Shown here: positions 28,229 to 36,754 of the stretch, piece by piece | How the letters are laid out: each line of letters opens with the position of its first letter | How positions within the stretch are numbered: the stretch's first letter is position 1 | Source of the DNA: Roseateles_E cavernae | GTDB lineage: Bacteria; Pseudomonadota; Gammaproteobacteria; Burkholderiales; Burkholderiaceae_C | Assembly: GCF_040187885.1 (NCBI RefSeq) | Contig: NZ_JBDPLH010000001.1 | Location: 992,001 to 1,056,000, forward strand | Length of the DNA: 64,000 nt | Direction: 5' to 3' | Notes under the pieces: generated by a model | Seen by the model: the letters and a program-made list of their open reading frames with translations, nothing else | Told to the model about the DNA's origin: nothing | Database searches by the model: none | Translations under genes and position numbers: made by a program

Positions 28229-28900
28229 ATGCGCATCCTGATTGCGGAAGACGACCAAGTGCTGGCCGATGGTTTGCTGCGCTCCCTGCGCGCCTCGGGC
28301 TATGCGGTGGACCAGGTCGGTTCGGGCACCGAGGCCGATGCGGCGCTGGCTTCGCATGAGTTCGATCTGGTGATTCTGGATCTGGGCCTGCCCAAGCTGC
28401 ACGGGCTGGAGGTGCTGCGCAAGCTGCGCGGACGCGGCGCGTCGATGCCGGTATTGATACTGACGGCGGCCGACAGCGTCGAGCAGCGCGTCAAGGGGCT
28501 GGACCTGGGCGCCGACGATTACATGGCCAAGCCCTTCTCCTTGCAGGAGCTGGAAGCCCGCGTGCGTGCGCTGACGCGGCGCGGCCTGGGCACCGCCTCC
28601 AGCGTGATCAAGCATGGCCCGCTGAGCTTCGATGCCACCGGCCGCGTGGCCTATATCAATGACCAGATGATCGAACTGTCGGCGCGCGAGCTGAGTCTGC
28701 TGGAGGTGCTGCTGCAGCGCGCCGGCCGTCTGGTCAGCAAGGATCAGCTGGTCGAGCGCCTGTGCGAATGGGGCGAAGAGGTCAGCAATAACGCGATCGA
28801 GGTCTATATCCACCGCCTGCGCAAGAAGATCGAGCAGGGGCCGATCCGCATCGCCACGGTGCGCGGCCTGGGCTACTGCCTGGAAAAAATCCCTGGCTGA
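28229..28900 (+). CDS. OmpR-family response regulator (TctD/QseB-like)
   Basis: A 223-residue regulator. The receiver domain has the acidic pair in IAEDDQ, phospho-acceptor Asp51 in VILDLGLP, a Thr in LILTAAD and Lys in YMAKPFS. The C-terminal winged helix (ELSARELSLLEVLL, NNAIEVYIHRLRKKI, TVRGLGYCLEK) is complete. The pattern resembles the TctD/QseB group. It is followed after 14 bases by its sensor kinase. A perfect inverted repeat lies upstream. The stimulus is unknown; TctD homologues respond to tricarboxylates. Confidence 0.92.
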   Translation: MRILIAEDDQVLADGLLRSLRASGYAVDQVGSGTEADAALASHEFDLVILDLGLPKLHGLEVLRKLRGRGASMPVLILTAADSVEQRVKGLDLGADDYMAKPFSLQELEARVRALTRRGLGTASSVIKHGPLSFDATGRVAYINDQMIELSARELSLLEVLLQRAGRLVSKDQLVERLCEWGEEVSNNAIEVYIHRLRKKIEQGPIRIATVRGLGYCLEKIPG

Positions 28901-28914
28901 AGCCAGGCACTTGA

Positions 28915-30420
28915 ATGGCCGGAGATACCGAACAACGCTCGCTGTTCGGCGAGATCCTCGACTGGATGCTCGCCCCGCTGCTGGTGATCTGGCCCATCAG
29001 CGTGGCGCTGACCTGGTTGGTGGCGCAGGGCATTGCCAACCGGCCCTACGACCGCGAGCTCGGCGAGATGGCCCGCAATCTCGGCCTGCAGGTGGCCTCG
29101 GAGACGCCGCGCGCCGGCAGCAGCGCGCGCTCCCGCTATGCCTTGTCTCCCGAGGCTGCCGCGCTGCTGCGGGCCGACGAGGCCGACACGGTCTACTACC
29201 AGGTGCTGGGTCTGCGCGGCGAGTTCCTCAGCGGTGACCGCCAGCTGCCGGTGCCGCCGGCCGACGATCCCATCGTGCCCTGGGAGCTGCATTTCCGCGA
29301 TGACGAGGTCGGCAGCGACTCGGTGCGGGTCGCCTATCTGTGGGTGGCGCCCGAGGGGCAGGCCGGCTCGACCCAGACCATGCTGGTCCAGGTGGCCGAG
29401 ACCCCGGGCAAGCGTGCGCGCCTGACCAACGAGATCATCAAGGGCGTGATACTGCCGCAGTTCGTGATACTGCCGCTGGCGGTGCTGCTGGTGTGGCTGG
29501 CGCTGGCGCGTGGCATCGCGCCGCTGAACGATCTGCAGCGCCGCATCCGCTCGCGCGAGAGCTCGGACCTGAGCCCGATCGACGAGCGCCGCATCCCCGA
29601 CGAGGTCGCACCGCTGGTGCGCGCGATCAATGATTTGCTGGGCCGGCTCGACCAGTCGATCGGCGCGCAGAAGCACTTCCTGGCCGATGCCGCCCATCAG
29701 CTGAAGACGCCGCTGGCCGGCCTGCGCACCCAGGCCGAGTTCGCGCAGCGCGAGATCGACGAGGGCCGCAGCGAGCCGGCCGAGCTGCGCCGCTCGCTGC
29801 AGCAGATTGCCCTGTCCAGCCAGCGCGCCGCCCATATGGTCAACCAGCTGCTCGCGATGGCCCGCGCCGAGGACAAGGAGCATGCGGCGCGACGCAGCGA
29901 GGTCAATCTGTCCGAGCTGGCGATGGAGACGGTGCGCGACTTCGTGCCGCGCGCGATGGACAAGCGCATCGACCTCGGCTTCGAGGGGCCGGACGACGAG
30001 CACAGCGCGCTGCGCATCAACGGCCATCCGTTGCTGATTCGCGAGCTGATCCGCAATCTGGTCGACAACGCCCTGCTCTACACGCCGCCGCATGGCACGG
30101 TGACGGTGCGCGTCGTCGAAGACCCGTTCGGCCAGGTCACGGTGCTGCAGGTCGAGGACTCGGGGCCGGGCATTCCGGCGTCGGAGCGCGAGCAGGTGTT
30201 CCAGCCCTTCTACCGGGCGCTGGGCACCAATGTCGACGGCTCGGGCCTGGGCCTGGCCATCGTGCGTGAGATCGTCCAGCAGCATGAGGCCGAGATCACG
30301 CTGGACGAGACCCGCGAGCTGCGGTCCGGCCAGGCGCAGGAGGATGGCCAGGGGCCTGGCGCACGCTTCACCGTGCGTTTCGCGGCCCATCCGGGCCGCG
30401 ACGCGCTCAGCGCGACATGA
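28915..30420 (+). CDS. Sensor histidine kinase, TctE-like
   Basis: A 501-residue kinase. Transmembrane helices near 18-38 and 177-197 enclose a periplasmic sensor of about 140 residues. A HAMP-like stretch leads to HisKA with phospho-acceptor His261 in DAAHQLKTPLAGL. ATPase motifs follow: NLVDNALLYTP (N box), DSGPGIP (G1) and GSGLGLAIV (G2). The short N-terminal architecture and AAHQLKTPL box match TctE-type kinases. Its 3' end overlaps the convergent rodA end by 14 bases. Confidence 0.92.
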   Translation: MAGDTEQRSLFGEILDWMLAPLLVIWPISVALTWLVAQGIANRPYDRELGEMARNLGLQVASETPRAGSSARSRYALSPEAAALLRADEADTVYYQVLGLRGEFLSGDRQLPVPPADDPIVPWELHFRDDEVGSDSVRVAYLWVAPEGQAGSTQTMLVQVAETPGKRARLTNEIIKGVILPQFVILPLAVLLVWLALARGIAPLNDLQRRIRSRESSDLSPIDERRIPDEVAPLVRAINDLLGRLDQSIGAQKHFLADAAHQLKTPLAGLRTQAEFAQREIDEGRSEPAELRRSLQQIALSSQRAAHMVNQLLAMARAEDKEHAARRSEVNLSELAMETVRDFVPRAMDKRIDLGFEGPDDEHSALRINGHPLLIRELIRNLVDNALLYTPPHGTVTVRVVEDPFGQVTVLQVEDSGPGIPASEREQVFQPFYRALGTNVDGSGLGLAIVREIVQQHEAEITLDETRELRSGQAQEDGQGPGARFTVRFAAHPGRDALSAT

Positions 30421-31561
30421 AGCGCCGGCTCTTCGCGATCGACATCAGGATGCCCAGGCTCAGGCCCAGCATCACCATCGCCGTGCCGCCATAGCTGATG
30501 AAGGGCAGGGGCACGCCGACCACCGGCAGGATGCCGCTGACCATGCCCATATTGACGAACACATAGGTGAAGAAGCTCAGCGTGATGGCGCCGGCCAGCA
30601 GCCGGCCGAACGGGTTGGCCGCCTCGGCCGCGATCATCAGCCCGCGCACGATCAGCGCGGCAAATCCCAGCAGCAGGCCCAGGGCGCCGACCAGACCGAA
30701 CTCCTCGCCGTAGGCGGCGAAGATGAAGTCGGTGGTGCGCTCCGGGATGAACTCCAGATGGGTTTGCGTGCCCTTCATGAAGCCTTTGCCGGTCAGCCCG
30801 CCCGAGCCGATCGCGATCTCACCCTGGATGATGTGGAAGCCCTTGCCGAGCGGGTCCTTGTGCGGATCGAGCAGGGTGCAGACGCGGTGCTTCTGATACT
30901 CGCGCAGCACCGGCCACTCGACATCGGGCTGGCAGATCTGGTCCTCGCTGAGCACCAGGGTCGTGATCGCGATCGCGCCGGCGGCGACGGCCGGCAGGAT
31001 GATGCGCCAGCTGAAGCCGGCGAAGAACAGCACATAAAAACCCGCCGCGAACACCAGGATCGAGGTGCCCAGATCGGGCTGGCGCGCCACCAGGCCCACC
31101 GGCACGGCCAGCATCAGCAGCGCGATGACGAAGTCGGCCGTGCGCAGCTGGCCCTCGCGCCGCTGGAACCACCAGGCCAGCATCAGCGGCGTGGCGATCT
31201 TCAGCAGCTCCGAGGGCTGGATCACGATGCCGATATTGAGCCAGCGCGTCGCGCCCTTCTTGCTGATGCCGAACAGCGCCGTCGCCACCAGCAGCGCAAT
31301 GCCCACCGTGTACAGCGGGATCGCCAGCGCCATCAGCCGCTGCGGCGGCACCTGGGCGACGACAAACATGATGGCCGCCGCCAGTGCCATATTGCGGGCG
31401 TGGTCGACGAAGCGCGTGCCATGGTCGAAGCCGGCCGAGTACATGCACATCAGGCCCAGGCCCGCCAGCCAGGCCAGGATCAGCAGCAGCGGTCCGTCAA
31501 AGCCGCTGACCCAGGGCCGCAGGCGGCTGAGCAGCGAGGGCTTGCTGAAGACATGACTCAT
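30407..31561 (-). CDS. rodA: Rod-shape-determining peptidoglycan polymerase RodA
   Basis: A 384-residue SEDS-family membrane glycosyltransferase with about ten transmembrane helices. Family landmarks are TRWLNIGIVIQPSELLKIA, ARQPDLGTSILVFAAG (catalytic Asp region), the long extracytoplasmic loop with EYQKHRVCTLLDPHKDPLG and the C-terminal GVPLPFISYGGTAMV. It polymerises glycan strands with PBP2 in the elongasome. The start overlaps mrdA by 4 bases. It is the last gene of the mre/mrd operon. Confidence 0.96.
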   Translation of the reverse strand: MSHVFSKPSLLSRLRPWVSGFDGPLLLILAWLAGLGLMCMYSAGFDHGTRFVDHARNMALAAAIMFVVAQVPPQRLMALAIPLYTVGIALLVATALFGISKKGATRWLNIGIVIQPSELLKIATPLMLAWWFQRREGQLRTADFVIALLMLAVPVGLVARQPDLGTSILVFAAGFYVLFFAGFSWRIILPAVAAGAIAITTLVLSEDQICQPDVEWPVLREYQKHRVCTLLDPHKDPLGKGFHIIQGEIAIGSGGLTGKGFMKGTQTHLEFIPERTTDFIFAAYGEEFGLVGALGLLLGFAALIVRGLMIAAEAANPFGRLLAGAITLSFFTYVFVNMGMVSGILPVVGVPLPFISYGGTAMVMLGLSLGILMSIAKSRRFMSR

Positions 31562-33576
31562 CGGCGGACTCCCGAGGCGGCTGATGTGGCCGCTGATACG
31601 GCCGGCGCAGGTGCCGACGCGGCCGCCTGACCCGGCAGCGGCACGGCCGTGATGGGGCGCGGCGCACCGACCGGCGCCTTGGTCAGGCCTTGCTGTGTCA
31701 GTGCAATGTCTTCCTCGCTGGGGTAGACGCCTTGCAGCAGGAAGTCGAAGACGCGGCGCGCAATCGGCGCGGCGGCGGTCGAACCCCAGCCGGCGTTCTC
31801 GACAATCAGCGCCAGCGCGACGGTCGGGGCCTCGACCGGCGCGAAGGCGACATAGAGCGAATGGTCGCGCTTGCGCTCATCGGCCTTGATGCTGCTGTAT
31901 TTTTCGCCGGCGCGCAGGCCCACGGCCTGGGCCGTGCCGGTCTTGCCGCCGCTGGTGTAGGGCGCTCCCATGAAGACGGCGCGCGAGGTGCCTTCCATCG
32001 TCACGCCATGCATCGCATTGCGTATCACCTCGGCATCGGCGGGCTTGAGCGGCAGCGGCTCCAGCGCGGCGCTGGCGACGCGGCGCTGCTCGTGCTTGAC
32101 CACGTCCTCGATCTCGCGCACCAGGCGCGGCTTGTAGCGCTGGCCGCTGGTGGCCACGGTGGCATAGGCGGTGGCCAGCTGCAGTATCGTGAAGCTGTTG
32201 TAGCCCTGGCCGATGCCCAGCGAGATGGTTTCGCCGGGGAACCACTTCTGGTTGGCCGGGCTGCGGGCGAAATAGCGCTTCTTCCAGGCCTGCGAAGGCA
32301 GCACGCCCGTCACCTCGCCCTGCAGATCGATCTCGGTCTTGCGCCCCAGGCCGAAGGGTTCGAGCTCGTCGTGGATCAGGTCCACGCCCATCTCGTTGGC
32401 CAGGCTGTAGAAGTAGACATTGCTGGAGCCGACGATGGCCAGCCGCATGTCCTTGGGGCCGGGCCGGTCCGCCTCCGGGCTGCCGAAGGTGCGGCCGCCG
32501 AAGCTGTAGACCAGGTTGTCCATCACGATGGTGCCGGGCGCGCGCTTGCCGCTGGTCAGCGCCGCCATCGCCATCAGCGGCTTGAAGGTCGAGCCCGGCG
32601 GATAGGTGCCGCGCAGCGCACGGTTCAGCAGCGGCTTGTCGATGTTGTCGTTGAGCTCGCGCCAACTGTCGGCATCGATGCCGTCGACGAACAGATTCGG
32701 GTCGAAGGTCGGTTTGGACACGAAGGCCAGCACCTCGCCGTTGCGCGGGTCTATCGCCACCAGCGCGCCGCGCCTGTCCTTGTAGAGCTCCTCGACCAGG
32801 GCTTGCAGGCGGATGTCGATCGACAGCATCAGCGTGTTGCCCGGCGTCGGCGGCTTGTGGGCCAGGCGCCGCACCGCGCGGCCGCCGGCGCTGGTCTCGA
32901 GCTGCTCGAAGCCGGTGATGCCATGCAGCTCGCGTTCGTAGGCCTGCTCCAGGCCCAGCTTGCCGATGTACTCGGTGCCGCGGTAGTTGGCGATGTCTTC
33001 CTCGTCCCAGTCGTCCATGGCCTTTTTCTCGGCCTGGTTGATGCGGCCGATATAGCCGATCAGATGGCTGCCGACCTCGCCCATCGGATAGCTGCGGAAC
33101 AGCCGGGCCTTGATCTCGACGCCCGGGAAACGGAAGCGCTGGGCGGTGAAGCGGGCGACCTCCTCATCGCTGAGCTTGGTGCGTATCGGCAGCGAGTCGA
33201 AGTGCTTGCTCTCCTCCAGCAAGCGCTTGAAGCGGCGGCGGTCGCGCGTCTGGATCTCGATCACCTCGGACAGGGCATCGATGGTCTTGTCCAGATCGCC
33301 GGCCTTGGACGGCATGATCTCCAGCGTGTAGGCCGAGTAGTTGCTGGCCAGCACGATGCCGTTGCGGTCCTTGATCAGGCCGCGGTTCGGCACGATGGGC
33401 ACGATGGCGGTGCGGTTGCTCTCGGCCTGCTCGGCCAGCTCGTCATGCTGCAGCACCTGCAGCCAGACCAGGCGCGCCACCAGCAGGCCGAAGCAGAACA
33501 GCACGAAGGCCACCGCCGCCAGCACGCGCAGCCGGAACTGCGACTGCTCCTGCTCGGAATTCTTCAGCAGCATCAT
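31558..33576 (-). CDS. mrdA: Penicillin-binding protein 2 (elongation transpeptidase)
   Basis: A 672-residue class B PBP. A single N-terminal transmembrane helix (LRVLAAVAFVLFCFGLLVA) is followed by the pedestal region with VPNRGLIKDRNG and the transpeptidase domain. The active-site motifs are STFK in YPPGSTFKPLMAM, SSN in VGSSNVYFY, and KTG in GGKTGTAQA. The C-terminal tail is Pro/Ala-rich. It crosslinks peptidoglycan together with RodA. The ATG at 33576 overlaps the mreD stop by one base (TGATG); longer in-frame starts would extend into mreD. Confidence 0.96.
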   Translation of the reverse strand: MMLLKNSEQEQSQFRLRVLAAVAFVLFCFGLLVARLVWLQVLQHDELAEQAESNRTAIVPIVPNRGLIKDRNGIVLASNYSAYTLEIMPSKAGDLDKTIDALSEVIEIQTRDRRRFKRLLEESKHFDSLPIRTKLSDEEVARFTAQRFRFPGVEIKARLFRSYPMGEVGSHLIGYIGRINQAEKKAMDDWDEEDIANYRGTEYIGKLGLEQAYERELHGITGFEQLETSAGGRAVRRLAHKPPTPGNTLMLSIDIRLQALVEELYKDRRGALVAIDPRNGEVLAFVSKPTFDPNLFVDGIDADSWRELNDNIDKPLLNRALRGTYPPGSTFKPLMAMAALTSGKRAPGTIVMDNLVYSFGGRTFGSPEADRPGPKDMRLAIVGSSNVYFYSLANEMGVDLIHDELEPFGLGRKTEIDLQGEVTGVLPSQAWKKRYFARSPANQKWFPGETISLGIGQGYNSFTILQLATAYATVATSGQRYKPRLVREIEDVVKHEQRRVASAALEPLPLKPADAEVIRNAMHGVTMEGTSRAVFMGAPYTSGGKTGTAQAVGLRAGEKYSSIKADERKRDHSLYVAFAPVEAPTVALALIVENAGWGSTAAAPIARRVFDFLLQGVYPSEEDIALTQQGLTKAPVGAPRPITAVPLPGQAAASAPAPAVSAATSAASGVRR

Positions 33577-34097
33577 CACAGGGGCCGGTTGGCGTCTCGA
33601 TCCGGGGCGCGGCGTTGCGGCGCCAGCAGCAGCACCGTGGCGATGGGCCACAGCAAGGCCTCGAACAGCGGCGCCAGCAGCAGCGGCCAGCCCGGCCACA
33701 TGCCGCCGACCATCAGCCGCACCGCCAGCGACACCGCATGGGCTAGTACGAACAGCGGCAGGATGTGCAGCGCCTGCACGGGCAGGCTGAACCACAGCAG
33801 GCGCCGGTGCAGCGCGATCGCGCCAAAGCTCAGCACGCTATAGGACAGCGCATGCTGGCCCAGCAGCGCGCCGTGCTGGACATCGACCAGCAGACCGAAC
33901 ACAAAGGCCCAGCCGACGCCGACCCGGCGCGGCTGGTGCACATTCCAGAACACCAGCACCAGGGCCAGCACATCGGGCATCGCGCTCTGGCGCCCGACCG
34001 GCACCATGTCCACCACCAGGGCCAGCAGCAGGCTCAGCGCGATGAAGAGGGGGTTGGCCGGCAGCAGCAGCTGGCCGGAGCCGCGCGGCATGATCAT
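33576..34097 (-). CDS. mreD: Rod-shape-determining protein MreD
   Basis: A 173-residue inner-membrane protein with about five hydrophobic helices: PLFIALSLLLALVVDMVPV, the conserved PDVLALVLVFWNVHQPRRVG and FVFGLLVDVQHGALLGQHAL. MreD links MreC and RodA/PBP2 in the elongasome. Its start overlaps mreC by 4 bases and its stop touches mrdA. Confidence 0.94.
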   Translation of the reverse strand: MIMPRGSGQLLLPANPLFIALSLLLALVVDMVPVGRQSAMPDVLALVLVFWNVHQPRRVGVGWAFVFGLLVDVQHGALLGQHALSYSVLSFGAIALHRRLLWFSLPVQALHILPLFVLAHAVSLAVRLMVGGMWPGWPLLLAPLFEALLWPIATVLLLAPQRRAPDRDANRPL

Positions 34098-35038
34098 GGG
34101 CGACCTCCGCTGGCCTTGCTGCCGGCGCGTGCCGGGGCCGACGCGGCGGCGGCCGAGGCCGCGACGGCCTCGCTGCGGGCATGCTCGAGTTCGGCCAGCG
34201 CGCCCAGCACCAGCACATGGCGGACATTGTCGAGCTGTGCCACCGGGCGCAGGCTGACGCGGGCAAAGCTGCTGTCGCCACGCCGCTCGATGGCGCTGAT
34301 GCGGGCCACCGGCAGGCCGGGCGGATAGACGCCGTCCAGGCCCGAGGTGGTCAGCAGATCGTCCTGCTTGAGGTCGGCGTTGGTGGCCATGAAGCGCAGC
34401 TCCATGCCCAGGCCGTCGGTGCCGCCAAAGGCCGCGCCGCGCTGCTGGCTGCGGGTGTTGAGCACGGGGATGGCGGCGTCCTTGTCATTGAGCAGCGTGA
34501 CCTCGGCCGACAGCAGATAGACCCGCGTCACCTGGCCCAGCACGCCGGCATCGTTGATGACCGGCGCGCCGGCGCGCACGCCCTGCTGGCTGCCGCGGTC
34601 GATCACCAGCTTGCGCGAATAGGGGTCGGCCGCCTCGTACAGGACCTCGGCGGCGATGGTCGGCACCTGCAGCGCCGGGCGCAGGGCCAGCAGCGCGCGC
34701 AGGCTCTGGTTCTCGGCCTGCAGCTGCTCGGCGCGTGACAGGCGCTCGGCCTGCTGCACCAACTGGCGCCGCGCCTGGTCCTCGGCGGCCATCGCGCGCT
34801 CGGTGCCGCGCAGATAGTCGCCCAGCTGTTCCCAGGCATCGACCGGCGCCAGCAGCGCCCGCTGCACCGGGTGCAGCACCAGGGCCAGTGCGGCGCGCGC
34901 CGGCGTCGCGAGCTTGAAGCGGGCATCGGCCACCATCAGGAAGATGGCCAGCGCCGCGCACAGCAGCAGCTTGGTCAGGGCCGAGGGGCCCTGGCGGAAA
35001 AACGGGGGTGGCGTGCGATCCAGGGTGCCCAGTGGCAT
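34094..35038 (-). CDS. mreC: Rod-shape-determining protein MreC
   Basis: A 314-residue bitopic protein. One transmembrane helix (LTKLLLCAALAIFLMVADA) is followed by a periplasmic coiled coil (EDQARRQLVQQAERLSRAEQ) and the beta-barrel region with KLVIDRGSQQGVRAGAPVI, GLGMELRFMA and DLLTTSGLDGVYPPGLPVA. A low-complexity Ala/Ser tail ends it. MreC activates PBP2. It is 77 bases after mreB and overlaps mreD by 4 bases. Confidence 0.95.
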   Translation of the reverse strand: MPLGTLDRTPPPFFRQGPSALTKLLLCAALAIFLMVADARFKLATPARAALALVLHPVQRALLAPVDAWEQLGDYLRGTERAMAAEDQARRQLVQQAERLSRAEQLQAENQSLRALLALRPALQVPTIAAEVLYEAADPYSRKLVIDRGSQQGVRAGAPVINDAGVLGQVTRVYLLSAEVTLLNDKDAAIPVLNTRSQQRGAAFGGTDGLGMELRFMATNADLKQDDLLTTSGLDGVYPPGLPVARISAIERRGDSSFARVSLRPVAQLDNVRHVLVLGALAELEHARSEAVAASAAAASAPARAGSKASGGRP

Positions 35039-35115
35039 GGCTCAGGCGGGGGGCGAGATGTGCAAAAGCCGGCCCCGCGTGAAGCGTGCCGGCTCGGAGC
35101 GCTTCATGGAGGCGC

Positions 35116-36159
35116 TTACTCCGAAGTGAAGATCGAGCCCAGGCGCTCCATGCGCTCCAGCGCCATGCCGCAACCGCGCACCACGCAGGTCAGCGGATCC
35201 TCGGCCACCAGCACAGGCAGGCCGGTCTCCTCGGCCAGCAATCGGTCCAGGTCGCGCAGCAGCGCGCCGCCGCCGGTCAGCATCATGCCGCGCTCGGCGA
35301 TGTCGGCGCCCAGCTCGGGCGGGGTCTGCTCCAGCGCGTTCTTCACCGCGCTGACGATCTGATTCAACGGGTCGGTCAGCGCCTCCAGGATCTCGTTGGA
35401 CGAGATCGTGAAGCTGCGCGGCACGCCCTCGCTGAGGTTGCGGCCCTTGACTTCCATCTCCTTGACCTCGGAGCCAGGGAAGGCCGAGCCGATGTTCTTC
35501 TTGATGGCCTCGGCAGTGGGCTCGCCGATCAGCATGCCGTAGTTGCGGCGGATGTAGTTGATGATGGCCTCGTCGAACTTGTCACCGCCGACGCGGACCG
35601 AGCCCTTGTAGACCATGCCGCCCAGCGAGATCACGCCGACCTCGGTGGTGCCGCCACCGATGTCGACCACCATCGAGCCAGAGGCTTCGGAGACCGGCAG
35701 GCCGGCACCGATAGCCGCGGCCATCGGCTCCTCGATCAAATAGACCTCGGAGGCGCCGGCGCCCAGCGCGGACTCACGGATGGCGCGGCGCTCGACCTGG
35801 GTCGAGCCGCAGGGCACGCAGATGATGATCCTCGGGCTCGGCTTGAGCATCTTCGAGTCGTGCACCATCTTGATGAACTGCTTGAGCATCTGCTCGGTGA
35901 CGGTGAAGTCGGCGATCACGCCGTCCTTCATCGGGCGGATCGCCTCGATATTGCCGGGCACCTTGCCCAGCATGGCCTTGGCCTCGCGGCCGACGGCCTG
36001 GATGGTCTTCTTGCCGTTCGGGCCGCCTTCGTGGCGGATGGCCACCACCGAGGGCTCATCCAGCACGATGCCCTTGCCGCGCACGTAGATGAGGGTGTTG
36101 GCGGTGCCGAGGTCGATGGCGAGGTCGGTGGAGAAGTAGCGACGCAGGGAAGCGAACAT
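35116..36159 (-). CDS. mreB: Rod-shape-determining actin homologue MreB
   Basis: A 347-residue MreB. Actin-fold motifs are complete: STDLAIDLGTANTLIYVRG (phosphate 1), VVDIGGGTTEVGVISLGG (phosphate 2), the connect 1 region EEPMAAAIGAGLPV and the adenosine motif MLTGGGALLRDLD. The N-terminal MFASLRRYFS matches the amphipathic membrane-binding end. It heads the mreBCD-mrdA-rodA operon, and the gatCAB operon runs in the opposite direction. Confidence 0.97.
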   Translation of the reverse strand: MFASLRRYFSTDLAIDLGTANTLIYVRGKGIVLDEPSVVAIRHEGGPNGKKTIQAVGREAKAMLGKVPGNIEAIRPMKDGVIADFTVTEQMLKQFIKMVHDSKMLKPSPRIIICVPCGSTQVERRAIRESALGAGASEVYLIEEPMAAAIGAGLPVSEASGSMVVDIGGGTTEVGVISLGGMVYKGSVRVGGDKFDEAIINYIRRNYGMLIGEPTAEAIKKNIGSAFPGSEVKEMEVKGRNLSEGVPRSFTISSNEILEALTDPLNQIVSAVKNALEQTPPELGADIAERGMMLTGGGALLRDLDRLLAEETGLPVLVAEDPLTCVVRGCGMALERMERLGSIFTSE

Positions 36160-36454
36160 GGTGTGTATGGAGCGCCAGTCAGGGCATCTGAGCCTGTGGG
36201 TGAGATCGACCTGGAGCTGGCTTGGGGCTGAGCGGTTCTGAAAACGGTGCAGCCGGATTGAGGGCTGCGCGGATTTGTTCGCACCATATGCAACGAGGCC
36301 GCTTGAACCTTGCGGCCATGCAGCCCCGTAACCATGGAGATAAGCGGAGATAATACCTGATCACCTCTGGGTTTCCTGCCCTGGCAGACCCGAGGAGACC
36401 TTAGTTTCTGACACTTACGGACCTGGTTTTTCCCGGCCCCAAACCGTTTACCCC
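36160..36454. other. Divergent mreB-gatC intergenic region
   Basis: A 295-base spacer that must contain both promoters. Around 36333-36358 the sequence is AT-richer with repeated GAGATAA and a GATAATAC element. On the minus strand TATTAT there could serve as a -10 for mreB; no convincing -35 was found. Nothing else recognisable is seen. Confidence 0.4.
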
Positions 36455-36754
36455 ATGGCCCTGACCCCACAAGACGTGAGCCGTATCGCCCATCTGGCGC
36501 GGCTGGAGCTGCAAGGCGGCGAAGCCGAGGCGCTGCTGAGCCAGCTCAATGGTTTCTTCTCCATCGTCGAGCAGATGAGCGCGGTCGACACCAGCGGCGT
36601 TGAGCCGCTGTACACGCCGCTGTCCGCCGTGCAGGAGGTCGCTTTGCGCCTGCGCGAGGACGCGGTCACCGAGAGCAATCAGCGCGAGCTCAATCAGCGC
36701 AGCGCACCAGCGGTCGAAGACGGTCTGTTCCTGGTTCCCAAGGTCATCGAATGA
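36455..36754 (+). CDS. gatC: Asp-tRNA(Asn)/Glu-tRNA(Gln) amidotransferase subunit C
   Basis: A 99-residue GatC: VSRIAHLARLELQGGEAEAL, then VDTSGVEPLYTPL, LREDAVTESNQRE and the C-terminal GLFLVPKVIE. It stabilises the GatA-GatB complex that transamidates misacylated tRNAs. The stop overlaps the gatA start by 4 bases. Presence of gatCAB implies that Gln-tRNA or Asn-tRNA is made indirectly in this organism. Confidence 0.96.
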   Translation: MALTPQDVSRIAHLARLELQGGEAEALLSQLNGFFSIVEQMSAVDTSGVEPLYTPLSAVQEVALRLREDAVTESNQRELNQRSAPAVEDGLFLVPKVIE